A model generated the notes under the pieces. The model searched no databases, was not told the DNA's origin, and worked only from the letters and a program-made list of their open reading frames with translations. The position numbers and the translations under genes were made by a program. From positions 2,170,001 to 2,234,000 of the forward strand of contig CM059622.1 of NCBI GenBank assembly GCA_030435675.1: a stretch of 64,000 nt of DNA. The letters are read 5' to 3'. This stretch comes from Steinernema hermaphroditum. Lineage: Eukaryota; Nematoda; Chromadorea; Rhabditida; Steinernematidae. Below are positions 1 through 12,500 of the stretch, one piece after another (positions within the stretch are counted from its first letter, which is position 1; each line of letters starts with the position of its first letter).

Positions 1-1017
1 TCGTCCTAGCGTGCATCAATGACTCATCATATGTATATTCGTTGTGTGCCTCGAGTAAAGGACTTGTCGTATGTACAGTCACAACAGATCTGTCAACCAT
101 TTTGTGGGATTTTGATAGATATATCAGGGTAGGGTTGTAGTCGGTAATTCATCGCGATCTTATCATTTCGCTTCACAGTCCGGGTGTAAGTTCGAAGCTG
201 CTCACAGACAGGTTACGCTACGCACCCTTTTCCTGATATACAATGTCCCATGGTCGTTGACTTCTGTGTCCGCATGACTTTAGTGGGTACGATGACCGCT
301 TATGCACAAGATTTAAGTGATGCCCCTGCATCTGTGCCAAACCGTGTTGCACATTCGGACATATGTTACATATCTTTTTCTGGACGATCTAATTATAAAG
401 GACCTATATTTAGTTCATTTTTTTTGCCTTTCCTTTCTGGGCTTTCCTTTTTCCGGACGATCTAACTGAGGATCCTTGTTAGCAAAAAATTTTCTATAGT
501 TATGTGTACGTAACTTTAAAAGAAGAGGACTCTTCGGAAGGTTTCCTTGTTTTGGGTTTCCAGACATCAAATGGCAATTTAAACGCGCGCTGTGTACGCT
601 TAGTACAGATTCTCTGATGGTCGCTAACTCAGTCCATCCAAAAATTCGTATCTTTCGAAGGCGTTTTACAAGGAGAGGCGGATAAGTGGACACTTCGGAA
701 TGTTCCTTTTCCCCTTAAACATCGAGGCCTATTTTAAACGAGCGCTATGTAGAGATTCTTTGATGATCGCTAAGAATGAGTCCATCTAGTGTCTTAGGTA
801 AAAAGTCAAATTCTGTCAGTCATAAAGTCTATGATTATCTGGTGAGAAGATCTTCGTAGAATCCATACGACTCTTTCTGTAGTCTCATATTGGCAATAAT
901 GTTCGATTAATTCATTCCTCACTCTTTCTGGTAGTAACTCTAGGATTAGTCAAGGTCTGTCACAATAAGTCTCAATTTTGGTATATTCTGTTTCGTCTAT
1001 TAATTGCCCCTTTTCAG
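1..1017. other. intergenic sequence without a supported gene
   Basis: The reading frames here are short, lack splice signals and resemble no protein I know. The stretch ends in a polypyrimidine tract and TTTTCAG directly before the next start codon, which looks like a cis- or trans-splice acceptor. Confidence 0.5.
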
Positions 1018-2860
1018 ATGGACGAGCTGCCGGAACAGGTGGTGGACGCGATCGTCTCCAACCTGCCGGGCTTTCGAGTCAAGGAGCTCTTCGACCTGCC
1101 GGGCCAGTTCGGTGCCAGCGCCCGTGACCACATAGGCATGAACGGCGACCTGTGCATCGACGTCGCCTTCTACTCGGAGAACCTCGTCTTCACGTGCCAG
1201 GTCGAGTCGCTGGCCACCATGGAGCGCTCCATCCTGCCACTGGACAGCTTCGACCCCAACTACATCAAGTACCTCCGCGTCGGCGAGCTCCGCATCGCCT
1301 CGTTCCCGCGTTTCAATGGCGACGACTACGTCGACGACCCGCAGAGCTTCGCCGGCCTCCTCTACATCCTCTCGCACTGGCGCGCCTCCGTCGACCGGAC
1401 CACTCAGCTGCAGCTCTCCAACATCACCCCCATGGTGGAGGCCAAGTTGGCGCCTCTTCTCGATCACATCGGTGAGCCCTTTAGGACTTTGAAGGTTACA
1501 AAGTGGTCAAATTCACAGAGTATTAAATGTAATCAAACGATATTATTCCGAATGGAGTTGATTTCTTTACTTCTCTTGATATATGGTTAAGGTTATATTG
1601 AGGACATTAAGACCAAAGGACATTATATTTTTTCACTGAGGAAACTTCAATATTGCAAGGGGACCTTCTGAAGTGCTCGAGGCTCACACTCACTAATGCG
1701 TGCCTATTTGTGCCTTTTTTGACTGTTTTTAGCTCGATCTGAGGCGGACACTTCAGAAGATTCCCTTGTTAGCGACTTTTAGAATATACGTAGAAAGGCA
1801 CAAATATTTCGGATATGTCTATCATGTCCCACAAAGGGGCATCTAAACAGAAGTCTGAAATTCCACTTTTGAGATCATATAGCCATGAGACCGGTTCGAA
1901 ATTAAAATGCAACAAATGGAGAAATGGAGAACGACGAAAAACCGACCGGTCTCATCAGTCTGAATTTCTGATTGGCTTTCTGGACGCCTGTAAGACTTCT
2001 GTCTAGATGCCCTTCTATGACTCACCCTGTATATAATTACGGACACTTCTATGAAAAGGCATTTTTATACCGGGTCCATGCCGGGTACAACACCAATGTT
2101 ATGGTCTAAAAGAGTTACTGTTCATATGGTTAAGACTACTAATAACGTCACCTTTGGTTAGCTAAGGGATCAAAAGGTGGTTCTTCTAATGGAACTGTAA
2201 CCGAAATTTCTGTTGACCAGCAAACGAACATCCCTGCTTTCAATGATCTTGGATCTTGGACATATTTCCAGATAGTCACACTAGATGCCGATTTTGTTTG
2301 AAATTGGCAAACAAACGCATGCAATGTTGCAATTACAATTACTCCGGCTACTGTGTGATCCTAATTGACCCACTTCAGGCATCGGCTTTGACGAGATCAT
2401 GGTGATCCGATCTACGGGGCCCGTCGTCCATCGTATCCTGGAACAACAACTCACATTCGGAACGGTGAAGCGCGTGCAGCTGGCGGAGAGCAACATCAAG
2501 CCCTACGAGATGGGCTTCCAGGACGCGATCGTCGAGCTCAGCCAACAGCCGCAGATGCGGCAGTTCACCGCCGAGGCGATCAACTTTGACTTCGTGCGGC
2601 GTCTGGCGCGCGAGTGGCTCTTCGACATGCGCTTCGGTGGCACGACGTTCGTCTTCTCCACCACCAGGAACACGTGGGACAAGCTGCTGGCACAGATCGA
2701 CGGCCTCCGGCATGACGCCCCGGATGAGTGGTGTCTGAGCAGCTTGCGGGAGGACGGCGCCCACGAAGAGCTCCGCTTCCGCTTCACCGACGACCCCGAC
2801 CTGACCACGTTCCCTCTGATCGCCAGGGGAACGCTGAGAATATACGAAATTGAGTTTTGA
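1018..2860 (+). CDS. F-box-like protein, two exons, function unknown
   Basis: Two coding exons, 1018-1471 and 2379-2860, join in phase (G|GC) to give 311 residues. The N-terminus (MDELPEQVVDAIVSNLPG) has the hydrophobic spacing of an F-box, LP-x4-I-x3-LP. The rest resembles the long, poorly conserved substrate-binding halves of the expanded nematode F-box families. If that is right, it would recruit targets to an SCF ubiquitin ligase, but this is inference from a weak motif. The start codon is preceded directly by TTTTCAG, so it is either a trans-spliced first exon or an internal exon of a longer gene. Codon use is GC-rich in both exons, in contrast with the AT-rich 907-bp intron, which contains a foldback element. 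The final codons and stop are followed by an AT-rich 3' flank with an AATAAA at about 2897. Confidence 0.7.
1833..2016. mobile_element. short foldback element (MITE) in an intron
   Basis: The left end (about 1833-1854, AAAGGGGCATCTAAACAGAA) and the right end (about 1994-2016) are inverted repeats of about 22 bp with one or two mismatches. The interior contains a word (near ACCGACCGGTCTCATC, then TTTCTGGACG) that recurs in diverged form near 40812-40905 and 41935-42020, so it belongs to a dispersed family. It has no coding capacity. The outer sequence ACTCACCCTGTAT resembles Tc/mariner-type ends, but the superfamily is not certain. Confidence 0.55.
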
Positions 2861-3000
2861 GACGTCTATCTATTTATTATGGAGTTTTGGAGAGAAAATA
2901 AATTTACACGGGTTGTTGTCTTCTGTCGAGAATGGAGAATAAAAGCCGTAGGCATAGACCAAATTTAGGAGTAATGAAGAAAAGCGATTAGAAAAAATTA

Positions 3001-3019
3001 CTCCCCGGCCGGGAATCGA
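3001..3019 (-). pseudogene. truncated tRNA-Asp 3' end
   Basis: These 19 bases match exactly the discriminator, 3' acceptor strand and part of the T arm of the three full tRNA-Asp genes at 32730, 37373 and 42675. The adjacent AAAAAATTA flank is also shared with the copy at 32730. The match stops at position 3019, where an ATAGGG repeat takes over. Confidence 0.75.
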
Positions 3020-3020
3020 G

Positions 3021-3056
3021 ATAGGGATAGGGATAGGGATAGGGATAGGGATAGGG
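3021..3056. repeat. ATAGGG hexamer microsatellite, six copies
   Basis: Six perfect tandem copies of ATAGGG begin one base after the tRNA fragment ends. The unit is similar to, but not the same as, the TTAGGC telomere repeat known from many nematodes. Confidence 0.95.
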
Positions 3057-3514
3057 AGGTTTTCAGGCTATCAGAGGCCATCATCTGATGTAAATTCATA
3101 CTCTTTGCGAAGTGCCTTCGGGAAACCCCTCATTTTCCATTCCAAATACATGTTTACTCGAATCGCCGTGTCCCTCCCCAGATAATAACGGCGCCTCCAC
3201 GCGTGCATCCGCTCGATTATTTACGCCTCGCTTCGCCTCCATACCGCGACGGCGCAGTTGTTTTTGTCGGTCAGCGGCCGTCCACGCCGGCCGAGGTCAC
3301 TCGCCTAATCCCTCCAGGGGGTCCTCTCCCGCGCCTCGCCGCGGCGCCGCACTCGCCGTCGCCCACCCACGTCGTCGCGCGTGCATATCTCCCTCTCCCT
3401 CCCTCCCTCCCTCCGCCCGTCCTCTTCTCCAATCCGCTTCGGTCGGTTCATGAGTGCCCGAAGAGCTTTGGCGCCCGAAGTTCTCTGACAATTGAGCCCT
3501 GAAATCGCGCCGAA

Positions 3515-6500
3515 ATGACGCCGTCGCCGGTGAGCGGAGGCACGCGATCTTTCGCCTCCAAGCGCAGCAAGTAAGTTCGGTTTTTTTTATGTAAAAATCG
3601 ATTTTTTTTGGTTTGACTTTTGAGGTTTGATTGATTTGTTCTTTGAAATCGACATTTTTATGAGCTTTCTTTGACCTGAATCGGAAACCGGTTGTCACTT
3701 GTTTTATTTACTTCTCTACGGCAGTGCTTTTATGAACTGTTTGCATCTGAATCAGTGTGTGAGTCAATCGGAGCTGCTCTACCTGAATTAGTCAAGTGAG
3801 TCAATCTGAGTCAAAGGTTTTTTTTTGACACGGATATTGATAATTTCGCATAAAAAACGATAGCCTCGTTCAGATGGTTGTCAGATTAATGCCGCATTTT
3901 TCAAATCTTGCTTTGGAAGGTCTCTAGATTCTGTATTTTTCGATCTTGTTTGATTTTACACGTCCATATTTTGTACTAAAGACCGATTGAACAGCTGAGA
4001 TCTCCAAAAATCTAACGGTTATCATCCAAGAGATTCAGATAACTACATTTTTTATCGGGCTTGATTAAATTTTGATTGATCTGGACAAACAAAACGATCA
4101 AAGAGTCAATACAGAATCACAAAGCTATGATATTGGAGTCGGGAGGTGACGGTATTCTTGGCTATGTAAATGAAACTAGGGCTCCAGGCCTTCTGGGATC
4201 CAGGGCGATCAGTGCTCCAAAACAACGGGTCACTCAACGCATTTCTGAGAGAGCGAACGAATCGCCATCAGCACAAACGGAAGACCCCCCCCCCCCCCAT
4301 AGATACATTTTTTCTCAATTCATTAAATTGCGTGTAATATTTCAAAAGTTCACTTCGAAAACGCTCCCCTTTGCTTACTCTTCAGCACACAGAAAACCCA
4401 ATACACTTCGAAAGATAAGTCGCTTTGTAGACATAACAGATAAGTAGTCAAACAAAAAGGTTTGGACTTCGCTTGTCGGAAATTTGAACTGTAAGCGCCA
4501 ATGTATTTGAACAATTCTTGTAAATGTGTTATCGTATGAAATTCTTTCAAATAACTGTAAAATAGATGCAACGTAAACCATAGGTTCGATGTATGGTACT
4601 GGGGAGTCCTCAACGAGGTCTCATTGTGATCACTTCATTATAAGAACTGGGGGCGGTGAAATAGCGACCTTTCGATGCCTGAGTGATCATCTGGATTTGA
4701 TGTTCTTAAGTGCAATTGTAACGATCGACCCAGAGGCGTTTTTGCTCGCTCGGTTCAGCCGCAAAGAAAGGATTCTATGTGTAGCCCTCGTCCTATTCAA
4801 AGTGATCGGCCACGATTATTTCTTATATTCTTGTACAACTTGTCAATATTTTTGAGTGATTTGTGAGTGATATGTTGTGTCGGAAACTCGATCCATCTGA
4901 TCTATTTTTTGCTTTTGTGCTTTGACTTGCACTCCGCAGGGAGCAAAAGTAAACAAGATCCAGTTTTTGGTCCTGTAATATAACAAACGAATGCAAAAGA
5001 GCGATGATGAGGAACTTTCTGGTGGTTCTGGTATGCCGGGACATGCCTGATTGGCCACGAACAGTTCATATTGGAGTCGGGTTTTACACAGTGAGGCTTG
5101 GTTGAGGGCACGTGACTTCACACACCAAGCTGTATCCACTCCGCCCAATGTCAGCCCGATCGACGGGTGGCACTTCCCCTGCTAGGGTCCTGTGCAGGAC
5201 AAGGGAACCACAAATTTGCAAAGGGTGTACAATATTTTAACGTTAGGGTGATAAGGTGTTCATAAAATCTTTTTTTATTTACCGTGGAACGCAGTAAACA
5301 AAGAAAAACAAATTTATAACCTATCGATTACCAACACATAGTGCCAGTAAACCTGTACACTGTAAGTATCTGTGTGGCTCATTGCGAATGTGCCCGATTT
5401 GTAAGCCGGTCGGTCTCGGTTCGACACCACTCTCAGTCCTTCTTTTGTCTGAATCCGACTGTTCCTCGACGGAAACTGTTCCTGTGCAGAAAACAAATAG
5501 AAAATTGATCACAAGTCCAATTTTGATTCACAAAAAATCGACAATAGTCACAATAGTCATAAACAATGATTCAGCGATACCAAAACTCCGCTCTGCCTGA
5601 ATTTCAGACAAAAACTCATCTTCCCATCAGAGATGGGAACTGAGCCGGAGCCGAGCCGGCTCGGATTGCGAAATCGGCTCGAGTTCCCATCTCTGCTTCC
5701 CATCGCTGTTCCTGATTTTATTTTCTTGCATCACCCTTAAATCCCGAATTCTAATATCTCCAGGGAAGTTCAATCGCCTCTTGAACCAAGATTACATGAA
5801 TCCAGTCCCTTTAGGACCTATCCACATTTCCTAAACCTCTCCAATTGCAGAATCAACGCGGCGGACGTGCGTCGCCATGTGATGAGCGGCAACATCATCC
5901 TGCACCAGTCGCAGGCATACAGCATGGACGTCTCCACCACCAGCATCCGCTCATGTCCGAATTCGGACTCCGCCGACTCGGCGGGGGACGGCGGCGCACG
6001 CCTGCAGGTGAGTCGTTTCGATCGGGGTGTGACCGTCGCCGTGTGTGGCTGCTGGACTCGTCTCTCCCTCGACTGTCAGATCGCCGCGTGAGCGATCATG
6101 GCGGCCCCCACTCCCCTCCGTCGACGCGAGAGCTACCGGAACTGCGTGGAGCGCGGCTCCCTCAGACGTCCGGCTAAGGCTGCTCCGTCGTTTCAGGTTA
6201 GACAAGGGTGATTGAATCGAGTCGCGAGAATGAGCGGGAATTTTTTTGTTTGATTTAGACGTCATCGATCATGACATAAGACATGGGTAGTGATTGATGG
6301 TGTACTAGGGTTTTTGAGTAGATTGGAGCTTGTAGGCGATGACCCTGATTTGTGCACCTTGTGTTCCAGGTCAGCATGTTGATTGTGCATTACAAGTGAC
6401 AGATATGAAGTATTGATTGAGTGTTTTGGCGTTTTATCGATCACTTGTGACATTCCTTCGAACGTTTATCAGAAACATACTATTTGCCTGATGCTTGGTG

Positions 6501-9500
6501 ATGCCTGGGACGACGCAAGTTAAACCATAAAATACCAGAAGGTCTTGGCCTCATCAACTGGTTTTATGACGAAGGGGATAGATGTAGGCAGTCAACTGAT
6601 TCTCAAATGAGACTTCTTTTGAGACTGTCTAACCATGTATCTGAAGAGTTTAAAAGACGGGTCTTAATTTGAGACAAACATAGACTACGATCGGTCGAGA
6701 TTTCGGATGCTCTCAGAAATGTCTTCCCAGCTTGCCTTGTTTGGGACATTTTTGAGCTTCTTTGGATATTGTAGTCCACTCGACAGTTTGAATCGTCTAT
6801 TTTGATGTTGGGTGTTCCTTTTCTTGTCAACTAATTGAACTACACGCTTTTAGGCGGTGACCGTGATTTGTGGACTTTGTGTTCTAGGTCAGTGTGTTGA
6901 TCATTTCGCTCTGTTTACTGCGTCAACAACAGGTGACAGACTGGAGATGTGAAGTATTAAGCGACTGGGGGGTTGACGTGTAATTCTCTTTTTTTCACGT
7001 TTTACACCTCACATGGAAAACGTTCGTTGATAGACTCCTCTCGAAGATAAACGATCACAAAAGTGGCGCTAAAACTGAATGTATACAAGGTGTGAAAAGA
7101 ACAAAAGAACTGATGTTACGATAGGTCGCTTCACACCGATTGTTTTGCTGACAAATAGACCTCTGGGAGTGATTGAGCATTTGTTTTGATGACTGCACTG
7201 GAAGGTGCGTGCAATTATAGGCTCTAAGTGATGACTGGGCTTAACCGCTGGGATTAAGATAGCTCCGAAAGCGCAGCTATTTTAGTGCTGCGGATTAACC
7301 TGCTTTCTGCACACTTTCCTCATTTCGGAGTTTATTCAAATGAAGAGAAACATCCAAACAATGGGCCCCAACCAGAGATGTCTGAGCCGAAGCCGGTTCG
7401 CCCGCACGACTCAGTATTACACAATCTGAGCCGGCTCAGGCTCATCAGACACCACATAGAAACCCCGAGCATAACCGAGCCGGCATCTCTGGCCCAATAT
7501 AAGCAAATAAAAATTTCGAAAACAATTCCACAGGAATTGCCCCTAAATGCTCATTGATTTCGCACGAAATCCCCCTTCCAACTGTGCAGCTAAGTAGGTT
7601 AACCTGTCAAATAGGTAAATAAAAGTGAGATAGAATCGTCACCTGGGATAGCTGTCAAAGATAAACAGATATTGACCAGTTTACGCTAACAAGGGAAGGT
7701 TCCCTAGTACCATTTGCCGATCGGACTAAAATTTGCTGGATCGGGTAAAGGGTGGGTTTGGGAGTCATAAAAACGAATCTGCCCTTTTCTGTCCATCAAG
7801 TTTGATTACCTAAAAGAGGTCTCAAAATTGAAAACAATGATAGGATTCTGATAGCAGGCTATTAGGGCCTGTCAGTTTCAATTTCAATGCGCCAAAAAAT
7901 GAGCGTAAAATGAAGAGCTCCTGTTCTGTTGGCGGTGTCTATGCGTGCCGTTAAACTAAGCAGATGTTGACTTTGTACACGTCCTGGCTCTGGCTCTGGC
8001 TTATGCTAATGCCCGCTGATTTTCACCCGAAGGCCGAGCCCTCTAATCTTGGTAACTTAGCATAAGGGGTCATTTTCATAGGATAATTCATAAAGGGTCG
8101 ACTGGTGTTCATTTTTTGGCGCTCTTATCATGCAATCATTCAACCAAACCAAACATTCGAAATCTATTCGATTCCACCCCCTCATATCGAAGGAGAGGTT
8201 CAATTCTGTCACAAGTAAGGACTCTACTTCTTCATTAATCTTTTTGTACGGTTTTGGTCAAGGAACACTACTTCATCACCACACAAATCGCATCTTCTCC
8301 GTCACCACCCTCACTTTCAGCTGAACCCCGCGGACATCGTCGACCCGGTCGACGTCGAAGAACAGCTCCAACGCAAGAACTCCTCCCTTTACGACCATGC
8401 AGCAGCCAGTCCGGCCAGAAAGTAAGAAATATGCCCCAATACAGTAATTCACTTGCTCTCAGGGTGCACGAGTTCCCACTGGACGACATCGACGTCCGCG
8501 TCGTGCACCGCGACAGGACGACGGAACCCTCGGTGGCCGACAATCTGGCCGAGTAGGTCGTCCGCTGTAACAGACCAAAAAAGAAACATTTCAGACTGGC
8601 GGTGGAGGCGCCGATCCGGGACCTGATCGCGACGTACAACGATCAATTCTCGTTGGTACAACGGCGCCACCAGCAGTACTCATCGGCCGACGCCTACATC
8701 CGCATGCTCATGGAGCGGCCGATTCTGGCGCAGACCCTGCCGCGCCAGAGCTACGAGCTCGACGTCGAAGCCGAAGTGGCCAAAGCGTCGAGGGCCAAGC
8801 GGAGTGCGTCCGTCGTCGACGACCAGGTAGGCGGTCACCGTCGCGGTTATGATTGTTGCCGACAGCTGACCCTCGCGGGGCGCCGCGGATGAACGTTTTT
8901 TCGTTTGATTGGCCACGGCGCTGTGGGAAGCGATCTGTCCCGTTAAGTGTTAGTACGGATTCTAAAGGGGATGAGAGTTTTCGGCGCGATCTTGGACGTG
9001 GTGTCCTCATTGATGGCTCGTGGGTGGTGGGACCCAGACTCAGAGCTATTTTCATTATGATTGTGCTAGAAATACCAGCGCATGCTTATAGATGCTTATA
9101 AAGACAAAACCAAGATCGTAATGGGTCGAAAACGGTCGACAGAGACTCGACGTGTTCTAGGGTGTTCTTCTAGTCAAATCTCAACTTTTTTGCTGTTTTT
9201 GTTGCGCCCTTTTAGAACGAAACAAGCTGCCCATGAAATGGCCTAATTTTCTATTCCCAAAAAGATTACTCGAGGTTGATACTTTATTATCCAACCGAAT
9301 GGGTTCTGTAAAGGCGACTAAGTCCTTTATATTTGACCGAGAAGTACCGTCTTCATGTTAGACTTCTAGCTAATTGATTAGTGTTTTGTAAACTGTATCA
9401 GGTTGATAGGTAATTTATGGCGTTTATTTTTTACACCAAGAAGCGAAATTTTTTACAACAGCAACAAATTAATTAATAATATATACTCCGTTGTTGTCCA

Positions 9501-12500
9501 CTACTTGCTCTCGCCGCTCTCACTAGTTGGCCGATTCCTTATCTAAAGAAATCTGTAAGCCTCGAGCCGAAAAAGTCGTTGAACCAAGTATCAAATACTT
9601 CGTAGTTTTCGAATGAAACACAACTCATATCACGTGGAGCAGTTGATAGTGCGTTAGTGTTAAGTCTGGAGTCTGAATGTTGAAGAATCTCCTAGTCCAG
9701 CTGCTGGAGTGCGGCTTTGACGACTTTTGTAATATTCGGGTGCGCGCTGTCATGTAGCAGGATGACTTGGCCTTCATGATACGACCTTTTCTACTGGATT
9801 ACGTTCGCACGGTTCGACTGGCCGGTGTACAGGTGTCCAACCTAACGTTTTTTTCTATTTTTGGCCAATTTTTGACTGGTCATCTTGGATTGGAGTTTTA
9901 ATTCCGAGAGTCTAATCAAATATTTACTGAACCATGTTCTCCTAAACTTTTGTAAGACTTGTCGACGCTTCTATCTATTTTGCCCTATTTTTGGTGCTTT
10001 TCAAAAAGTATACATGCTCGACTCTCACAAGTTCCGATAACGTCCTCCTAATGTTCACAAAAAATGCAATTAGTTTGACGTTTTGTGTTAAGTGGCTTGT
10101 TAACAACTTTGAAAATATTTGAGTTGGGCAAATAATGACTGTCTCTTTCCGGGGCTACAGTCGGAGAAGCGCTAATCTACAGGTACTGACAAATATTTCT
10201 GATATTGGGGTCCCATGTCCCAATTGATTAAGACAATGTTTATAATTTGAGTCGAGAATCATGTAGGGAATAGAGTCGGCCCGAGTTTGAGTCGAGTACG
10301 AACCCAAACACCCTCGGATATTCCTCAGTTTCATAGTAATTCATGACCTTTTCGATAATCTTTATGGATGCCTGCGCGGAGATTGTATCATTTCCTAAGA
10401 AGTCACATCAATCCGATATGACATTCAGGTTGATCGAACTCGTTTCGATTAGAATATTGGGCCCTTTTTGGATGCCAAAGGTCATCAATTTTAATTAGCC
10501 ATTTCATAGCCTCACATTATAACCATGTCGTAATCGATATTCCCCACTACTAAATAAAAGATTTGACGGGCAGGCTAATTATCCATACGTCCTGACACGT
10601 CTCTCCTCACGTATTTTGTCCCAATTTTGGCCATGTTTTCACTTATCCTCTACTTGGCTTTTCAGCCCTCAAAGCGGAATTCGTTCGCGTCGCACTACTC
10701 CTCCGACTCGATGTCGACCGTCGACGCCGGGACGGCCAGCCAACAGGCCCAGCCGACCCAGCTGCACCAGTCCGTTTCCGACCCGACCATCCCAGGCGTC
10801 ATCCAGAGGATCTCCCACACGCAACTCGACCAGATCAACGAGCAGCGGCGGAATGGCGGACGGAGCTGCAACCTAGTGAACCTGCTTCCGATCCAGACGG
10901 AGACGGAGGTGGTGGAGCGGAGGACGCCGCCGCCGTTCCCCGCTGAGCACTGTGGCCAGAAGTTGATCGTCAAGTTCAGTCAGGTACGGAATTTGAGGAA
11001 GACAAGATACAGATAATGGACAAAGGCACAGACAGAAATTACACAGTTATATGATGCTCGATATGTGGGATCTGTTATCTTATACCTTACGTCAGGAACG
11101 GACTGAGATATCAGGGATTGCCCCGGGCACTATGAGCTCATAAATTTGAGATTTATTCAATAGACAGTTGAGGCGAACTGAGAAGTCCAAGAAGCTATAT
11201 CTCAGACATGTCTTGTCTAAGAGTTTGTCCATAGTTCTACGGGTTGAGATCAAGAAAAAAACGGACAGATTCCTTATCTACATGCAGACGAAAACGGACA
11301 AAGTCCACATTCGATTTTGGGTCACTCAAAGTATCTAGACAAGAATGTTTAGATTAGACATAGAACTGTCTATATTTTATGGGTCATACTCATTACCGTT
11401 TATACTATGACATATAAAACAACCAGTCTGCTAAAGTCCACTAGCCAAATATGCCTTACCTTAGGTGTCTAGACATGCCTAGACATAGACGAATACGTGA
11501 CGTTTCAGCTTATCCTGGAGCCGTGCTTCGAGCCCCTCTTTGGCAGCGTCGCCCTCTACGACATCAAATCCAGAAGAAGAATCTCCGAAACATTCCACTT
11601 CGACTTCAACTCTGACGACCTCAAGAAGATGATCGGCGGAAGTGCGGAGTCCGAGGGAGACGCGTCCAAGTGTCGCCAGGGCATCTTCTCTTTGAGTGAT
11701 CCTTCGGCCGATGTCTTCATCGTAGTAAAAGTAGGAGGTTCAGGCAGGCATCCCCTAGAGCTCCCCTTTCAGCTAGACAAGGTCCTTCAAGGCTGTGAGA
11801 GTGGCGAAGCCGCCGAGCCCTACCTCAAGGAGGACAAGGAGAAGAACCGCGAGAAGCTCACTCTTGCCGCGAAGGACTGCTGCGATCGGCTGGGGGCATA
11901 CCGTATGCCTCTTGGCTGGATGTTCATCGACTTGAGCTCTGTGCTTAGTGGACTCACAGCGGCGAGCAGTTCCAATGGTATGGAACCGCATGAAAGTGCA
12001 CCTCTGAGTGTCTCCGACTCTTACAGAAGACGTCCAAGCCAGCACGATTACCCTGAACCTCGACGCCGAGAGCATCGTCAGCGCGGACAGAGCCTCCTGC
12101 TCGACGACGGGGACATTCCGGCGAGTCGGAAGTGGCACCTCGTCCGGAGGAGGTCGTCGGACTCCGATGCAGAAGAGGCGTCTCTTCGCCGGCGCCTCCT
12201 CCCAGCCCAACACCCCCGGCTTGGACAACGGCAGCGAGAACTTCGTCTACTCCAATCCGTCGTCTGACGGGAAATCGTCCACTCCCGCAGGCCTCAACTC
12301 GCTCTGCCCAGTGACGCTCAACTTCGATGCCTTCTTCAGACACGTGAGCCCCATCCTTGGCACCTCAGCTATCCCTCCGTTCCAGGAATCCGACCGTCTA
12401 AACGACGAAGACATCCTCAAGGTGCTCACAGATGCCAGGAAACAAGGCTCCAAGTTCAATCGTCTCAAGACCTTCCCAGCCAGATGGAAAGTCGAGCTGT

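Larger units (their letters stand above)
2861..3514. other. intergenic region and upstream region of the DOCK gene
   Basis: The first part is AT-rich 3' flank. It is followed by a tRNA-Asp fragment and an ATAGGG array, then from about 3185 by GC- and CT-rich sequence running into the DOCK start codon. The GC-rich part is a plausible promoter/5' UTR, but I see no TATA box. Confidence 0.45.

Noticed and set aside
3021..3056. Internal telomere repeat
   Set aside because: The unit is ATAGGG, not the TTAGGC expected for most nematodes, and the array has only six copies.
3112..3502. Overlapping Pro/Ser/Arg-rich frames before the DOCK start
   Set aside because: They arise from CT- and GC-rich promoter or leader sequence and have no conserved content.
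11497..12267. 256-codon continuous frame across DOCK exons 7-8 and beyond
   Set aside because: It reads through two introns with good splice sites and loses the DOCK alignment after exon 8; the spliced model restores it.
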